From the NCBI RefSeq assembly GCF_001613165.1, contig NZ_BDBV01000029.1, positions 1 to 64,000 on the forward strand: a DNA stretch of 64,000 nucleotides, given 5' to 3'. Positions 43,470 through 52,770 of the stretch are shown here, one piece after another. The DNA comes from Nocardia mexicana NBRC 108244. GTDB lineage: Bacteria > Actinomycetota > Actinomycetes > Mycobacteriales > Mycobacteriaceae. Position 1 is the stretch's first letter; each line of letters begins with the position of its first letter. Both the position numbers and the translations under genes were made by a program. The notes beneath the pieces are model-generated. The model searched no databases. It was not told where the DNA came from and saw only the letters and a program-made list of their open reading frames with translations.

Positions 43470-45059
43470 TCACTGCGGAATGGTGACGATCTGTATCGGG
43501 GTTCCGAGGGGTGCGCCATTGCTCATGGTGGTGAACGAGAAACTGCCGCTGCAGCCGGGAACCGTGTACGCACCGTTGATATTTCGCAACTGGCCGCCGA
43601 CATCGACACTCTTCGGCAGCCGATTCGGCGCCGCCGCCAACCGCATCGCGCGGGTGGCGGTGAGTATCGCGTCGTGGGACAGGCACGTGTACGCATCGCT
43701 GTCGGTGACCCGATAGCCGTGTGCCAGCAACGCGTCGGAATAGTCCGACCACCCGCCGGGCGGATTGCCGTCGCCGTGCGGCCACCGATGCGGATCGGTT
43801 ACCCCGGCATAGACGACCGTCAGACCCGCCGAACGCAGTTCCTCGGCGCTGCCGCGGTCGATTGCCGTGAGCGCGGTGACTCCGGTCATGATGGTCAGCG
43901 GCCGATCCCGGCAGATTCGTAGCTCGAGGGAATCGATGAAGGCCGGAAGATCGGTGATACGCCCGGCATAGAGAATCGTGTTCGCGCCGGATTGGCACAC
44001 GTTGATCGTCACGTTGTCGAACATCTGGGGCCAGCTTTCACTGGGGATACTCGCTCCCACGTACGCCTGATCGGGCAGATCGCCGATCCAGCGGTGCAGC
44101 CGGGCGTGAAATGCCCGCTGCAGCGCACCGGCATAGAGGTCGCCACGACCCTCCGCATTCTGGTCCCACACCACGATCGCCGGGCCGTACTGCGGCCGCG
44201 GCTCCAGGTAGGTGCCCAGTGCGTCGACGAACTCGGAGGTCGTGGGGGTGACGCGAAGCATTCCGGGAATGCTGGCGTAGCTGAGTTCGTCCGCCGTCGT
44301 GATGGCCCCGATGATCGGGACCCGGGCGGCGCTGAGCGCCATCGCGGCATCTCGGGTGTCCGCGACGCTGGTACCGAGCGCGGCGACGGCGACGACGCGG
44401 CGGTGCGGGTCCTCGGCTCCGGCCCGCGCGATCAGCTCCTCCACCGGCCGCCGCCACCGAGTCTGATAACCGCCCTGATTGGCCAGCAGGAGACGGACCT
44501 TCGGCTGCGGGTCACCGATTACCCGGCCGGCGTTCACCCGTTTCTGGGCGATCGCGGCGCCGATCAGCATCTGCCGGACCTGGTCGCTGCTCAGCTGTCC
44601 CTGTCTGGGCCGGTCTCCGGGTTTATCGGACTGCCGAGGCTGCGACAGCGGACCCAGCAGCGCGATGTTGACGTACTCGTCGCCGACCTCCGCATTCTGT
44701 TTCCGAATCTGTTCGACCACACCGGTCGACGCGTCGTCGAACTCGGTGAAAGCCCCGTCGGTCACACCGATGCACTCACCGTCGACAACCTCCATCCCGG
44801 CGGCGGCGCACGCATTCTCGCCATCTCGGCCGACGACCCAGTACACGATCCCGGCGACGACGACCAGGACGACGAGAATCGCGGACACGGGCCGCCCATG
44901 CCGTCGCAGCCACCGCACCCACGACTTCCGCAGTCGCGCTGCCTTTTCCAGCACTCCCGGAGTGGGCGGTGGATCCGGCCGAGGGGGATCGGTCCGGTGG
45001 TTCACCACGGTCGCTCCCCCGTCGCCCCGGCCGAATACACGGCCCGGCGGCACAGCCAT
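43470..45059 (-). CDS. Membrane-anchored type-1 periplasmic-binding-fold protein
   Basis: About 529 residues. A Pro-rich cytoplasmic N-terminus is followed by one membrane helix (VSAILVVLVVVAGIVYWVV, about residue 60). The extracellular part is a type-1 periplasmic binding fold like the branched-chain amino acid receptors: YVNIALLGPLS, RVPIIGAITTADELSYASIPGMLRVTPTTSEF, and AIVVWDQNAEG. No permease adjoins, so a sensing role is likelier than transport. ATG 45059 is used; an in-frame start at 45131 exists. It forms a minus-strand group with the Hsp70-like and unknown genes. Confidence 0.75.
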   Translation of the reverse strand: MAVPPGRVFGRGDGGATVVNHRTDPPRPDPPPTPGVLEKAARLRKSWVRWLRRHGRPVSAILVVLVVVAGIVYWVVGRDGENACAAAGMEVVDGECIGVTDGAFTEFDDASTGVVEQIRKQNAEVGDEYVNIALLGPLSQPRQSDKPGDRPRQGQLSSDQVRQMLIGAAIAQKRVNAGRVIGDPQPKVRLLLANQGGYQTRWRRPVEELIARAGAEDPHRRVVAVAALGTSVADTRDAAMALSAARVPIIGAITTADELSYASIPGMLRVTPTTSEFVDALGTYLEPRPQYGPAIVVWDQNAEGRGDLYAGALQRAFHARLHRWIGDLPDQAYVGASIPSESWPQMFDNVTINVCQSGANTILYAGRITDLPAFIDSLELRICRDRPLTIMTGVTALTAIDRGSAEELRSAGLTVVYAGVTDPHRWPHGDGNPPGGWSDYSDALLAHGYRVTDSDAYTCLSHDAILTATRAMRLAAAPNRLPKSVDVGGQLRNINGAYTVPGCSGSFSFTTMSNGAPLGTPIQIVTIPQ

Positions 45060-45196
45060 CGGCGAATAGGCATCGAACGGCCCCCTCGGAATCTCGCCCC
45101 GAGCCACTACGACGGACTCGGCGGACAACACCTCGATCGATCATCGTGTACGCGAGGGTAGAGCGTTTCGGAATTCGCTGCATCACAACGCATCCG

Positions 45197-46855
45197 CTAC
45201 CCCCAGGCCCGCTCGAACCGAAACGTGGTGTTCAGCAATTCACCCGTCCGGACGACCTTGGCTCGGGCCCGTATCTCGGTGCCGCCGAATTCCATGGCGA
45301 GTTCGATCCTCTGATCGTTCCTGGGCAGCTTCGTGACCTCCCCGATCTCGACCTCCAGCGTACCGATCTGAAAGACTCCGAGTTCGTCGGTGTAACGGGG
45401 ATTCTCCCGGCGAGAGGCGAAGACCGCGAATGTCAACGCGTCCTGTGTTCGATGCGCCGGAAAGAAGGTCTTGGTGACGACGTACCCGGCCGGAACCACA
45501 TCGCCACGCCGGACGTAGATGTCGAACCGGTTGTCGCACCGCTCTTCTCCCCACCCGTCGACGAACCTGCGTTCGAGATCGCCGCGGTGTTCCGGATCTA
45601 CGGTGCTGCTGATCCGCAGTCCATAGGTAAAGCTGCTGCAGCGCGCGACGACGGTTTCCGGCCGCAGGCAATAGTGCACCGCGCCGGAGAGCACGGCGCC
45701 CGAGGGACTCCGGGGCACAACCACATTCACACCGACGGCGTCACCGAGCCGCTGCCGCAGATACTTCGACTGCGCGAATCCGCCGACGAGCAGCACCGTA
45801 TCGACGCTCCCGACCCGCCGGATCTGTTCGCCCACCAATTCCTCGATCTCGTCGACGGCCACATCGAACAGGTCCCGCATCTCCTGCGGCTGCAGGATCA
45901 GCCAATCGCTGACCTGATTCTGCGCATCGGCCAGGTGTCGCCGGGCGACAGGATCGAGCGCGGCATAGATCGGGACCGGGAGCGGCAATTCCGTCGGAGC
46001 GTCGCGGTCCGGATCCCAGCCGTGCTTGGCACGCTCCCACGCGCCCCGCAATTCGTAGGCCACCTGCGGAGACTTGCGGAATACCCGTTCCAGCACGGCC
46101 ATCGGCAATCGCCGCGGCAGGAGGTCGGTCATGAACAGCTTGTCGACGTAGGTCGAGCCGCACCGCCCACCGGGACTGACCCCCAACTGCACGAGTTGCC
46201 CGACGCCGTCGACCCGATAGGCGGTGATGTCGACGGTGCCGCCACCGGCATCGACGACCAGGAACGACTTGCCCTCGGTGGCGAAATCCGTTCGCTCGGA
46301 ATGGTAGTGGCAGTACAGGGCGGCCATTTCCGATTCGACGGCGAGGAGTAGACGGTCTGTCCCGGAAGGAAATCCGGCCGCGTGGGCGGCCTGCCGCATC
46401 ACACCGCGCTGCTGATCCGACCACATGGCGGGAACCGTTATGCACCAGCGGATCTGCTCCGGGCCGACCGACATGTCGCCGGTGATCTGCCGCAACGCGA
46501 AATCATAGAAGGCCGACAGGTAGGCGGTGATATCCCGCTCGGCCGCGCGGGCCGTGGCCTCGACCGGATCCCCCAGTCCGAGTTTGAAACGGTCCCGATA
46601 GCTCAGGCCGTCCTGCTCCAATTCCGCCGTGACGCGCCGGCGGTCGGCCTCGTAACCCCATGCGACGATGTCACCGTCCCGCAGTAACAACGATGTCCGG
46701 GTCTTGATGTAGGAGGCGGGCTGATTGCGCCACCGGTCGTAGTGGTGAATCGTGCGCGGGTCCGAGGCACGGTCGCGATCCCGCAGGTCGGCCCAGGCGA
46801 AACCCGTTCCGTAGGTGCCGAAATCGACGGCCGCCGCCACCTCGAGGTCCGTCAT
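45197..46855 (-). CDS. Hsp70-family ATPase (HSPA12-like)
   Basis: A 552-residue actin-fold ATPase of the Hsp70 superfamily. Phosphate-1 is AVDFGTYGTGFAW at the N-terminus; phosphate-2 is LVVDAGGGTVDITAYRV near residue 205; the adenosine motif is VLLVGGFAQSKYLRQRL near residue 360. The connection to a DnaK-like substrate domain is atypical: the C-terminal 150 residues form a beta-rich domain unlike the canonical one, as in HSPA12 proteins. It lies between the unknown protein (29-base gap) and the anchored binding protein. It may assemble or remodel a partner complex. Confidence 0.85.
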   Translation of the reverse strand: MTDLEVAAAVDFGTYGTGFAWADLRDRDRASDPRTIHHYDRWRNQPASYIKTRTSLLLRDGDIVAWGYEADRRRVTAELEQDGLSYRDRFKLGLGDPVEATARAAERDITAYLSAFYDFALRQITGDMSVGPEQIRWCITVPAMWSDQQRGVMRQAAHAAGFPSGTDRLLLAVESEMAALYCHYHSERTDFATEGKSFLVVDAGGGTVDITAYRVDGVGQLVQLGVSPGGRCGSTYVDKLFMTDLLPRRLPMAVLERVFRKSPQVAYELRGAWERAKHGWDPDRDAPTELPLPVPIYAALDPVARRHLADAQNQVSDWLILQPQEMRDLFDVAVDEIEELVGEQIRRVGSVDTVLLVGGFAQSKYLRQRLGDAVGVNVVVPRSPSGAVLSGAVHYCLRPETVVARCSSFTYGLRISSTVDPEHRGDLERRFVDGWGEERCDNRFDIYVRRGDVVPAGYVVTKTFFPAHRTQDALTFAVFASRRENPRYTDELGVFQIGTLEVEIGEVTKLPRNDQRIELAMEFGGTEIRARAKVVRTGELLNTTFRFERAWG

Positions 46856-46884
46856 ACGAGCTCCTTGGCTACGTCCCGGCCGAT

Positions 46885-47940
46885 TCACCATGTTCGGAGC
46901 GGTGAGTCCCCCGCGATGAACGAGCGCTGCGTGATCACATCGATCGCATCACGGATAGCGGACACGCGGGTTTCGTCCTCCAGCAATTCGCATACCGCGT
47001 GCAGATCGTCCAAGGTGGGTCGGAAATCGGCGGACTCGGTGAGTCGTCGCAGCGTCTCGTCATCGATTCGCGCGGCGGCGTCGTCCGGGCGTCCGCTCTC
47101 GGCGAGAATGCGCGACTGCCGCAACTGCTTCGTCTCCGCGGTGTACAACCCCTGCTCCGCGGCGATGTCGTATCCGGCCGCCACGGCCGGACCCACCCAC
47201 GGTTGCTCGTCCGGGGTGACGAGGGTGTGGATTCGCGGCGGCCGGTCGCTGGTGATCAGCGCATGCCACTCGGCGAGAATCCCCACCAGGATCGCGCACA
47301 GACGCGCGAGCCAATCCTGAAATTCGAGGGGCTGGGCCGCAGGTACCGCGAGGGGCGGGAGATTGATTTCTATACCCGAATCCCGGTTGCCGCCGACGAT
47401 TCCCCAGCCGACGATCGAAATCCAGAACCGGTCCGCGGTCTGCAATTCGCCGCGCAGCAGAATGATGGGCAGATCCTGCACGGCGGCGCGCAATACCGCG
47501 AGATCGATGTCGTGATTGTCGAGCGGTCGTTTGAACGCGCCGCCGATGGCGCACGCGTCCTCACGCCAGGGCAGCTGATTCCATGTGTTCCGCAACCCCA
47601 CGTCATAGGGCCCGGTGTCCCCGGCTCCGGGAGTGGACCCGATCGGAGCGAACAGCAGGATCGGCGTCCCGGCATGCTTGCTCGCCTGCCTGATGTGGTG
47701 AACCACCACGTCGCTGTCGTAGATGAACGGCCCGGCCTCGATGAGCCGATTCCTGCGCTCCCGCGACTCGAGCACGACGGATTCCGCGGTCAGCGCGCGG
47801 ACATGGGCCCGTTCCGCGATCTCCGCGTCCTCGTGCGCGCCGCGGCGGGCCTCGGCCTGCTCACGACGACGGCCCAGGGCATCGCGGACGAGGTCCCCGA
47901 TCTGCTGGGCAACGATGGGCACGATCGTCTCGAGCAGCAC
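46885..47940 (-). CDS. Uncharacterised protein of the Hsp70-linked group
   Basis: A 351-residue soluble protein, not recognised. The first 65 residues are amphipathic and charged (LVRDALGRRREQAEARRGAHEDAEIAERAH), likely coiled coil. An alpha/beta domain follows, with TPILLFAPIG, DIDLAVLRAAVQDLPIILLRGEL and WISIVGWGIVGG. The C-terminal 150 residues are helical. No catalytic motif is evident. It starts 52 bases after ctaB ends on the same strand and runs into the Hsp70-like gene with a 29-base gap, so the three genes are probably co-transcribed. Confidence 0.65.
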   Translation of the reverse strand: MLLETIVPIVAQQIGDLVRDALGRRREQAEARRGAHEDAEIAERAHVRALTAESVVLESRERRNRLIEAGPFIYDSDVVVHHIRQASKHAGTPILLFAPIGSTPGAGDTGPYDVGLRNTWNQLPWREDACAIGGAFKRPLDNHDIDLAVLRAAVQDLPIILLRGELQTADRFWISIVGWGIVGGNRDSGIEINLPPLAVPAAQPLEFQDWLARLCAILVGILAEWHALITSDRPPRIHTLVTPDEQPWVGPAVAAGYDIAAEQGLYTAETKQLRQSRILAESGRPDDAAARIDDETLRRLTESADFRPTLDDLHAVCELLEDETRVSAIRDAIDVITQRSFIAGDSPLRTW

Positions 47941-47992
47941 ATCTCCGTTGTACCGCTCGGATCCGTTGCGTACCAGAGAAACTGACGCCGGC

Positions 47993-48979
47993 TCAGCCGA
48001 AGAGGGTGCTGCCGACGGTGTGCCAGCCGAGGACCGAGTCGACGGCCAGGCCGCAGAAGACCACGGCGAGATAGTTGTTCGACTGTAGGAACAGCCGCAG
48101 CGGCTTCACCGATTCGCCCCGGCGCACACCGGAATACAGCTGGTGGGCCATCAGCAGGAACCACGCCCCCGCGGCGATCGCGACCGCCGCGTACACGACG
48201 CCGGTGGCGGGGATCAGGGCCAGCGTGGCGGCGACGGTGAGCCACGTGTAGATGACGATCTGCTTGGTCACGGCCTGCTCGGTGGCGACCACCGGCAGCA
48301 TCGGCACGCCCGCCGCGCGGTAGTCCTCCTTGTACCGCATGGCCAGCGCCCAGGTGTGCGGCGGCGTCCAGAAGAAGATGACCAGGAACAGCACGATCGC
48401 CGGCCAGCCGATATTCCCGGTGACCGCCGACCAGCCGACCAGCGCGGGCATACATCCGGCGGCGCCGCCCCACACCACGTTCTGCGAGGTGCGGCGCTTG
48501 AGGCCCAGCGTGTAGACGAAGACGTAGAACAGGATCGTCGCGACCACCAGCAGTCCGGACAGCAGATTCGCCTGCCACCACAGCCACGCGAACGATCCGG
48601 CGCCCAGCACCACACCGAACACGAACGCGTTGCGGGTGGGCACGGCGTCGCGCGCCAGCGGCCGCTTCGACGTCCGCTTCATCACCTTGTCGATATCGGC
48701 GTCGGCGACGCAGTTCAGCGTGTTCGCGCTGGCGGCGCCCATCCAGCCGCCGAACAGCGTGGCGAGGATCAACCGGATGTCGATATGCCCGCGGTCGGCC
48801 AGCAGCATCGTCGGGATCGTGGCGACCAGCAGTAATTCGATGACGCGCGGCTTGGTCAGCGCGATGTAGGCCAGCACGCGGCGGGTCAGCGCCGAGAGCG
48901 GACCGGTGCCGGTCACACGGTCGGCCAGCGCCGTCGCGGAGGAGCCATGCGCATCACCCGGCTGTTGCCCAATCCGCAC
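47993..48979 (-). CDS. ctaB: Protoheme IX farnesyltransferase (heme O synthase)
   Basis: About 328 residues, nine membrane helices, of the UbiA prenyltransferase superfamily. The first Asp-rich motif is [23 protein letters not shown], and the second site includes [13 protein letters not shown]. It attaches farnesyl to heme B, giving heme O, which CtaA turns into heme A. GTG 48979 is preferred over the in-frame ATG at 49003 because GAGGAGAG lies just upstream. It is divergent from the tkt operon. Confidence 0.94.
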   Translation of the reverse strand: MRIGQQPGDAHGSSATALADRVTGTGPLSALTRRVLAYIALTKPRVIELLLVATIPTMLLADRGHIDIRLILATLFGGWMGAASANTLNCVADADIDKVMKRTSKRPLARDAVPTRNAFVFGVVLGAGSFAWLWWQANLLSGLLVVATILFYVFVYTLGLKRRTSQNVVWGGAAGCMPALVGWSAVTGNIGWPAIVLFLVIFFWTPPHTWALAMRYKEDYRAAGVPMLPVVATEQAVTKQIVIYTWLTVAATLALIPATGVVYAAVAIAAGAWFLLMAHQLYSGVRRGESVKPLRLFLQSNNYLAVVFCGLAVDSVLGWHTVGSTLFG

Positions 48980-49483
48980 TGTCTCTCCTCGCAGGTGGTG
49001 CATCGATCCGGTCTCGGGAATGAGCAGCGCGCCGCCCTTCGATCACATTCCCACGGGGATTGATCCACGGACGAGATCCAGCGCGGCGCCGCAACTACTA
49101 CAGGCGATGGTAGACCCACACGGGTTGTGGCCCAGCACCCACCCGCCGCGAATCAGCCCGTGACGCAGCGTTCGTGCGCAATCGTTCGACCTCGGGATGT
49201 GGGTCCGACACGCCACGACACGCCGGTCGGGTCGTGCCGGCCGGACACGCGTTGCGTCGAATGCTGCCGATGGCAGCGGGCGACAGACTGTCGCGGGGGG
49301 TTCCGATTCCGGGTAACGAGCCCGGACGCGGCGCCCGTCGTCGGCGGGTTCCCGCATACCACGATTCGGTTGGGCTCTAGGGTGGTAGTACACCGGGACC
49401 GCACGTCGAAACAGCCATGCGTCACCCACCACTACGCCGCCGTAAACCGCACAGTTGACGAGAAGGTCAGGAGAACCTCGGTC
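48980..49483. promoter_or_regulatory. Divergent regulatory region between ctaB and tkt
   Basis: Five hundred bases without a convincing gene. It must hold both promoters. An ACTACTACAGGC stretch near 49094-49105 shares ACTACAGGC with the palindrome upstream of ctaA, but the second arm is poor. A GGTGGTAGTACACC dyad-like segment is found near 49381-49394, about 90 bases before tkt. Short frames here have no ribosome site. Confidence 0.5.
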
Positions 49484-51628
49484 GTGTCAGTCACAGACGA
49501 CATCCGCGCCCTCACCCAGCCGAACCACCCGGTCGACTGGACGGATCTGGACACCAGAGCCGTCGACACCATCCGCGTGCTCGCCGCGGATGCCGTGCAG
49601 ACCGCCGGCAACGGCCACCCGGGCACCGCGATGAGCTTGGCGCCGCTGGCCTACACGCTGTACCAGCGGGTCATGAACTACGACCCCGCCGATCCGGACT
49701 GGGTGGGCCGCGACCGCTTCGTGCTGTCGTGCGGTCACTCCAGCCTCACCCAGTACATCCAGCTGTACCTCGCCGGTATCGGCCTCGAGCTCGACGACCT
49801 GAAGAACCTGCGCAAGTGGGGCTCGCTGACTCCCGGCCACCCGGAGTTCCGGCACACCCCGGGCGTCGAGATCACCACCGGCCCGCTCGGCCAGGGCCTG
49901 GCCTCGGCGGTCGGCATGGCGATGGCGGCGCGGCGCGAGCGCGGGCTGTTCGATCCGTCGGCGGCACCGGGTAAGAGCCCGTTCGACCACTACGTCTACG
50001 TGATCGCCTCCGACGGCGACATCGAGGAGGGCGTGACCTCCGAGGCGTCGTCGCTGGCGGGCACCCAGCAACTGGGCAACCTGGTCGTCATCTACGACGA
50101 CAACAAGATCTCCATCGAGGACGACACCACCATTGCCCTCACCGAGGACACCGCCGAGCGCTACCGCTCCTACGGCTGGCACGTCCAGGTCGTCGAGGGC
50201 GGCGAGGATGTCGTCGCCATCGAGAAGGCCATCGATGAGGCGCAGGCGGTGACCGACAAGCCGTCGTTCATCCTGCTGCGCACCATCATCGGCTACCCGG
50301 CCCCGACCAAGATGAACACCGGCGCCGCCCACGGCGCCGCGCTCGGCGCCGACGAGGTGGCGGGCACCAAGAAGGCCCTCGGCTTCGATCCCGAGCAGTC
50401 CTTCGTGGTCGACGCCGCGGTCATCGACCACACCCGCCGCAACGCCGCCGACCGCGCCAAGGCGACCCGCGCGTCCTGGCAGGAGCAGTTCGACGGGTGG
50501 GCACAGGCCAACCCGGACAACAAGGCGCTGTTCGATCGCCTGCAGGCCCGCAAGCTGCCCGAGGGCTGGGCCGACAGCCTGCCCTCCTACGAGACCGACC
50601 CGGGCGGCGTCGCCACCCGCAAGGCCTCCGGCAAGGTTCTGGCCGCGCTGGCGCCGGTGCTGCCGGAGCTGTGGGGCGGCTCGGCCGACCTCGCCGAATC
50701 CAACAACACCACCATGCCCGACACCCCGAGCTTCGGCCCGGAGTCGATCTCCACCGGCATTTGGAAGGCCAACCCGTACGGCCGCACCCTGCACTTCGGC
50801 GTCCGCGAGCACGCCATGGGCGCGATCCTCAACGGCATCGCGCTGCACGGCCCGACCCGCCCCTACGGCGGCACCTTCCTGGTGTTCTCCGACTACATGC
50901 GCCCCGCGGTGCGCCTGGCCGCGCTGATGCGGATCCCGGCGGTCTACGTGTGGACCCACGATTCGATCGGCCTCGGCGAGGACGGCCCGACGCATCAGCC
51001 GATCGAGCACCTGGCCGCGCTGCGCGCCATCCCGGGCCTCAACGTGGTCCGCCCCGGCGACGCCAACGAGACCGTGCACGCCTGGCGCGCGGTGCTGGAG
51101 CTGGAGAGCGGCGACCACCACTCGCCGTTCAAGGTCTCCGAGACCCCGCACATCGACGGCCCCTCGGCGCTGGCGCTCACCCGCCAGAACCTGCCCGTCG
51201 TCGAGGGCACCAGCTACGAGGGTGTTCGCAAGGGCGGCTACATCCTGGCCGAATCCTCCACCGGCACACCGCAGGTGATCCTGATCGCTACCGGCTCGGA
51301 GCTGCAGCTCGCGGTCGAGGCGCGGACTACCCTGGAGGCGCAGGGCGTCGGAACCCGCGTGGTTTCGATGCCGTGCGTGGAGTGGTTCGACGCGCAGGAC
51401 CAGGCCTACCGCGACGAGGTGCTGCCACCGGCGGTCCGCGCCCGCGTCACCGTCGAGGCGGGGATCTCGATGCCGTGGTACCGGTTCGCCGGCGCGGACG
51501 GCCAGATCGTATCGATCGAGCACTTCGGTGCGTCGGCCGACTACAAGACCCTGTTCCGCGAGTTCGGCCTCACCGCCGACGCCGTGGTCGAGGCCGCTCA
51601 GCGCTCGCTCGACAAGGTGAAGGGATAA
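49484..51628 (+). CDS. tkt: Transketolase
   Basis: A 714-residue thiamine-diphosphate enzyme of the pentose phosphate pathway. The cofactor motif is SDGDIEEGVTSEASSLAG with VVIYDDNKISIEDD, near residues 180-210. The N-terminus has AGNGHPGTAMSLAP and the pyrimidine-binding domain shows PYGRTLHFGVREHAMG. GTG 49484 follows an AGGAGA site by several bases. It is the first gene of tkt-tal-zwf-opcA-pgl, a conserved actinobacterial operon. Confidence 0.97.
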   Translation: MSVTDDIRALTQPNHPVDWTDLDTRAVDTIRVLAADAVQTAGNGHPGTAMSLAPLAYTLYQRVMNYDPADPDWVGRDRFVLSCGHSSLTQYIQLYLAGIGLELDDLKNLRKWGSLTPGHPEFRHTPGVEITTGPLGQGLASAVGMAMAARRERGLFDPSAAPGKSPFDHYVYVIASDGDIEEGVTSEASSLAGTQQLGNLVVIYDDNKISIEDDTTIALTEDTAERYRSYGWHVQVVEGGEDVVAIEKAIDEAQAVTDKPSFILLRTIIGYPAPTKMNTGAAHGAALGADEVAGTKKALGFDPEQSFVVDAAVIDHTRRNAADRAKATRASWQEQFDGWAQANPDNKALFDRLQARKLPEGWADSLPSYETDPGGVATRKASGKVLAALAPVLPELWGGSADLAESNNTTMPDTPSFGPESISTGIWKANPYGRTLHFGVREHAMGAILNGIALHGPTRPYGGTFLVFSDYMRPAVRLAALMRIPAVYVWTHDSIGLGEDGPTHQPIEHLAALRAIPGLNVVRPGDANETVHAWRAVLELESGDHHSPFKVSETPHIDGPSALALTRQNLPVVEGTSYEGVRKGGYILAESSTGTPQVILIATGSELQLAVEARTTLEAQGVGTRVVSMPCVEWFDAQDQAYRDEVLPPAVRARVTVEAGISMPWYRFAGADGQIVSIEHFGASADYKTLFREFGLTADAVVEAAQRSLDKVKG

Positions 51629-51634
51629 AAGCGA

Positions 51635-52765
51635 ATGGCACAGAACGAGAATCTCGCCGCACTGTCCGCAGCGGGGGTGTCGGTGTGGCTCGACGATCTG
51701 TCGCGGGACCGCATCCGGTCCGGCAACCTCGCCGAACTCATCGCCACCCGCAGCATCGTCGGGGTCACCACCAACCCGACCATCTTCCAGGGCGCCCTGA
51801 GCAAGGGCCACGCCTACGACGAGCAGGTCAAGGAGCTGGCCGCCCGGGGCGCCGACGTCGAATCCGCGATCCGCACCATCACCACCGACGACGTGCGCGC
51901 CGCCTGTGATGTGTTCGCCGAGACGTTCGAGGCGTCCGGCGGGGTGGACGGCCGGGTGTCGATCGAGGTCGACCCGCGGCTGGCCTTCGACACCGACAAG
52001 ACCGTCGCGCAGGCGGTCGAGCTGTGGAAGATCGTCGACCGGCCCAACCTGTTCATCAAGATCCCCGCGACCGAGGAGGGCCTGCCCGCGATCACCAAGG
52101 TGATCACGGAGGGCATCAGCGTGAACGTGACGCTGATCTTCTCGGTTGCCCGCTACCGCAGCGTGATGGGCGCCTACCTGGACGGCCTGCGCAACGCCAA
52201 GATCGCGGGGCACGACCTGGCCCGGATCCATTCCGTCGCCTCGTTCTTCGTCTCCCGCGTGGATACCGAGATCGACAAGCGGCTGGAGGCGCTGGGCACG
52301 CCGGAGGCGCTGGAGCTGCGCGGCAAGGCGGGAATCGCCAACGCGCGCCTGGCCTATGCGGAGTACCAGGACGTCTTCGACGGCGGCAAGCACACCTCCA
52401 CGTTCGCGCACCTGTCCTCCTCGGGCGGCAACCGGCAGCGGCCGCTGTGGGCGTCGACCGGCGTGAAGAACCCGGACTACTCCGACACCATGTACATCAC
52501 CGAGCTGGTGGCGCCCAATACGGTGAATACGCTGCCGGAGAAGACACTCGAGGCCTACGCCGATCACGGTGAGCTGCGCGGCGACACGATGTCGGGCACC
52601 GGCGCGGCCGCCCAGGAGGTCTTCGACAAGCTCGCCGCCGTCGGCATCGACCTCGACGACGTGTTCGCGGTGCTCGAGCGCGAGGGCGTCGACAAGTTCG
52701 AGAAGTCGTGGGAGGAACTGCTGTCCGCGACCGCCACCGAGCTCCAGAGCACCGGGGGCCAGTAA
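51635..52765 (+). CDS. tal: Transaldolase
   Basis: A 376-residue class I aldolase-type transaldolase. [14 protein letters not shown] is near the N-terminus, and the Schiff-base Lys is in [13 protein letters not shown] near residue 280. It exchanges dihydroxyacetone units between sugar phosphates. The gene starts six bases after tkt. The length fits the actinobacterial type. Confidence 0.97.
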   Translation: MAQNENLAALSAAGVSVWLDDLSRDRIRSGNLAELIATRSIVGVTTNPTIFQGALSKGHAYDEQVKELAARGADVESAIRTITTDDVRAACDVFAETFEASGGVDGRVSIEVDPRLAFDTDKTVAQAVELWKIVDRPNLFIKIPATEEGLPAITKVITEGISVNVTLIFSVARYRSVMGAYLDGLRNAKIAGHDLARIHSVASFFVSRVDTEIDKRLEALGTPEALELRGKAGIANARLAYAEYQDVFDGGKHTSTFAHLSSSGGNRQRPLWASTGVKNPDYSDTMYITELVAPNTVNTLPEKTLEAYADHGELRGDTMSGTGAAAQEVFDKLAAVGIDLDDVFAVLEREGVDKFEKSWEELLSATATELQSTGGQ

Positions 52766-52770
52766 CCGCG

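Noticed and set aside
49174-49380. Possible 68-residue protein between ctaB and tkt
   Set aside because: Arg-rich composition and no ribosome site; the region is more likely regulatory.
49487-52567. A 1026-codon open frame on the minus strand opposite tkt and tal
   Set aside because: It is antisense to two unambiguous enzymes and arises from GC-rich third positions; its composition (Gly/His/Arg/Val-rich) is not protein-like.
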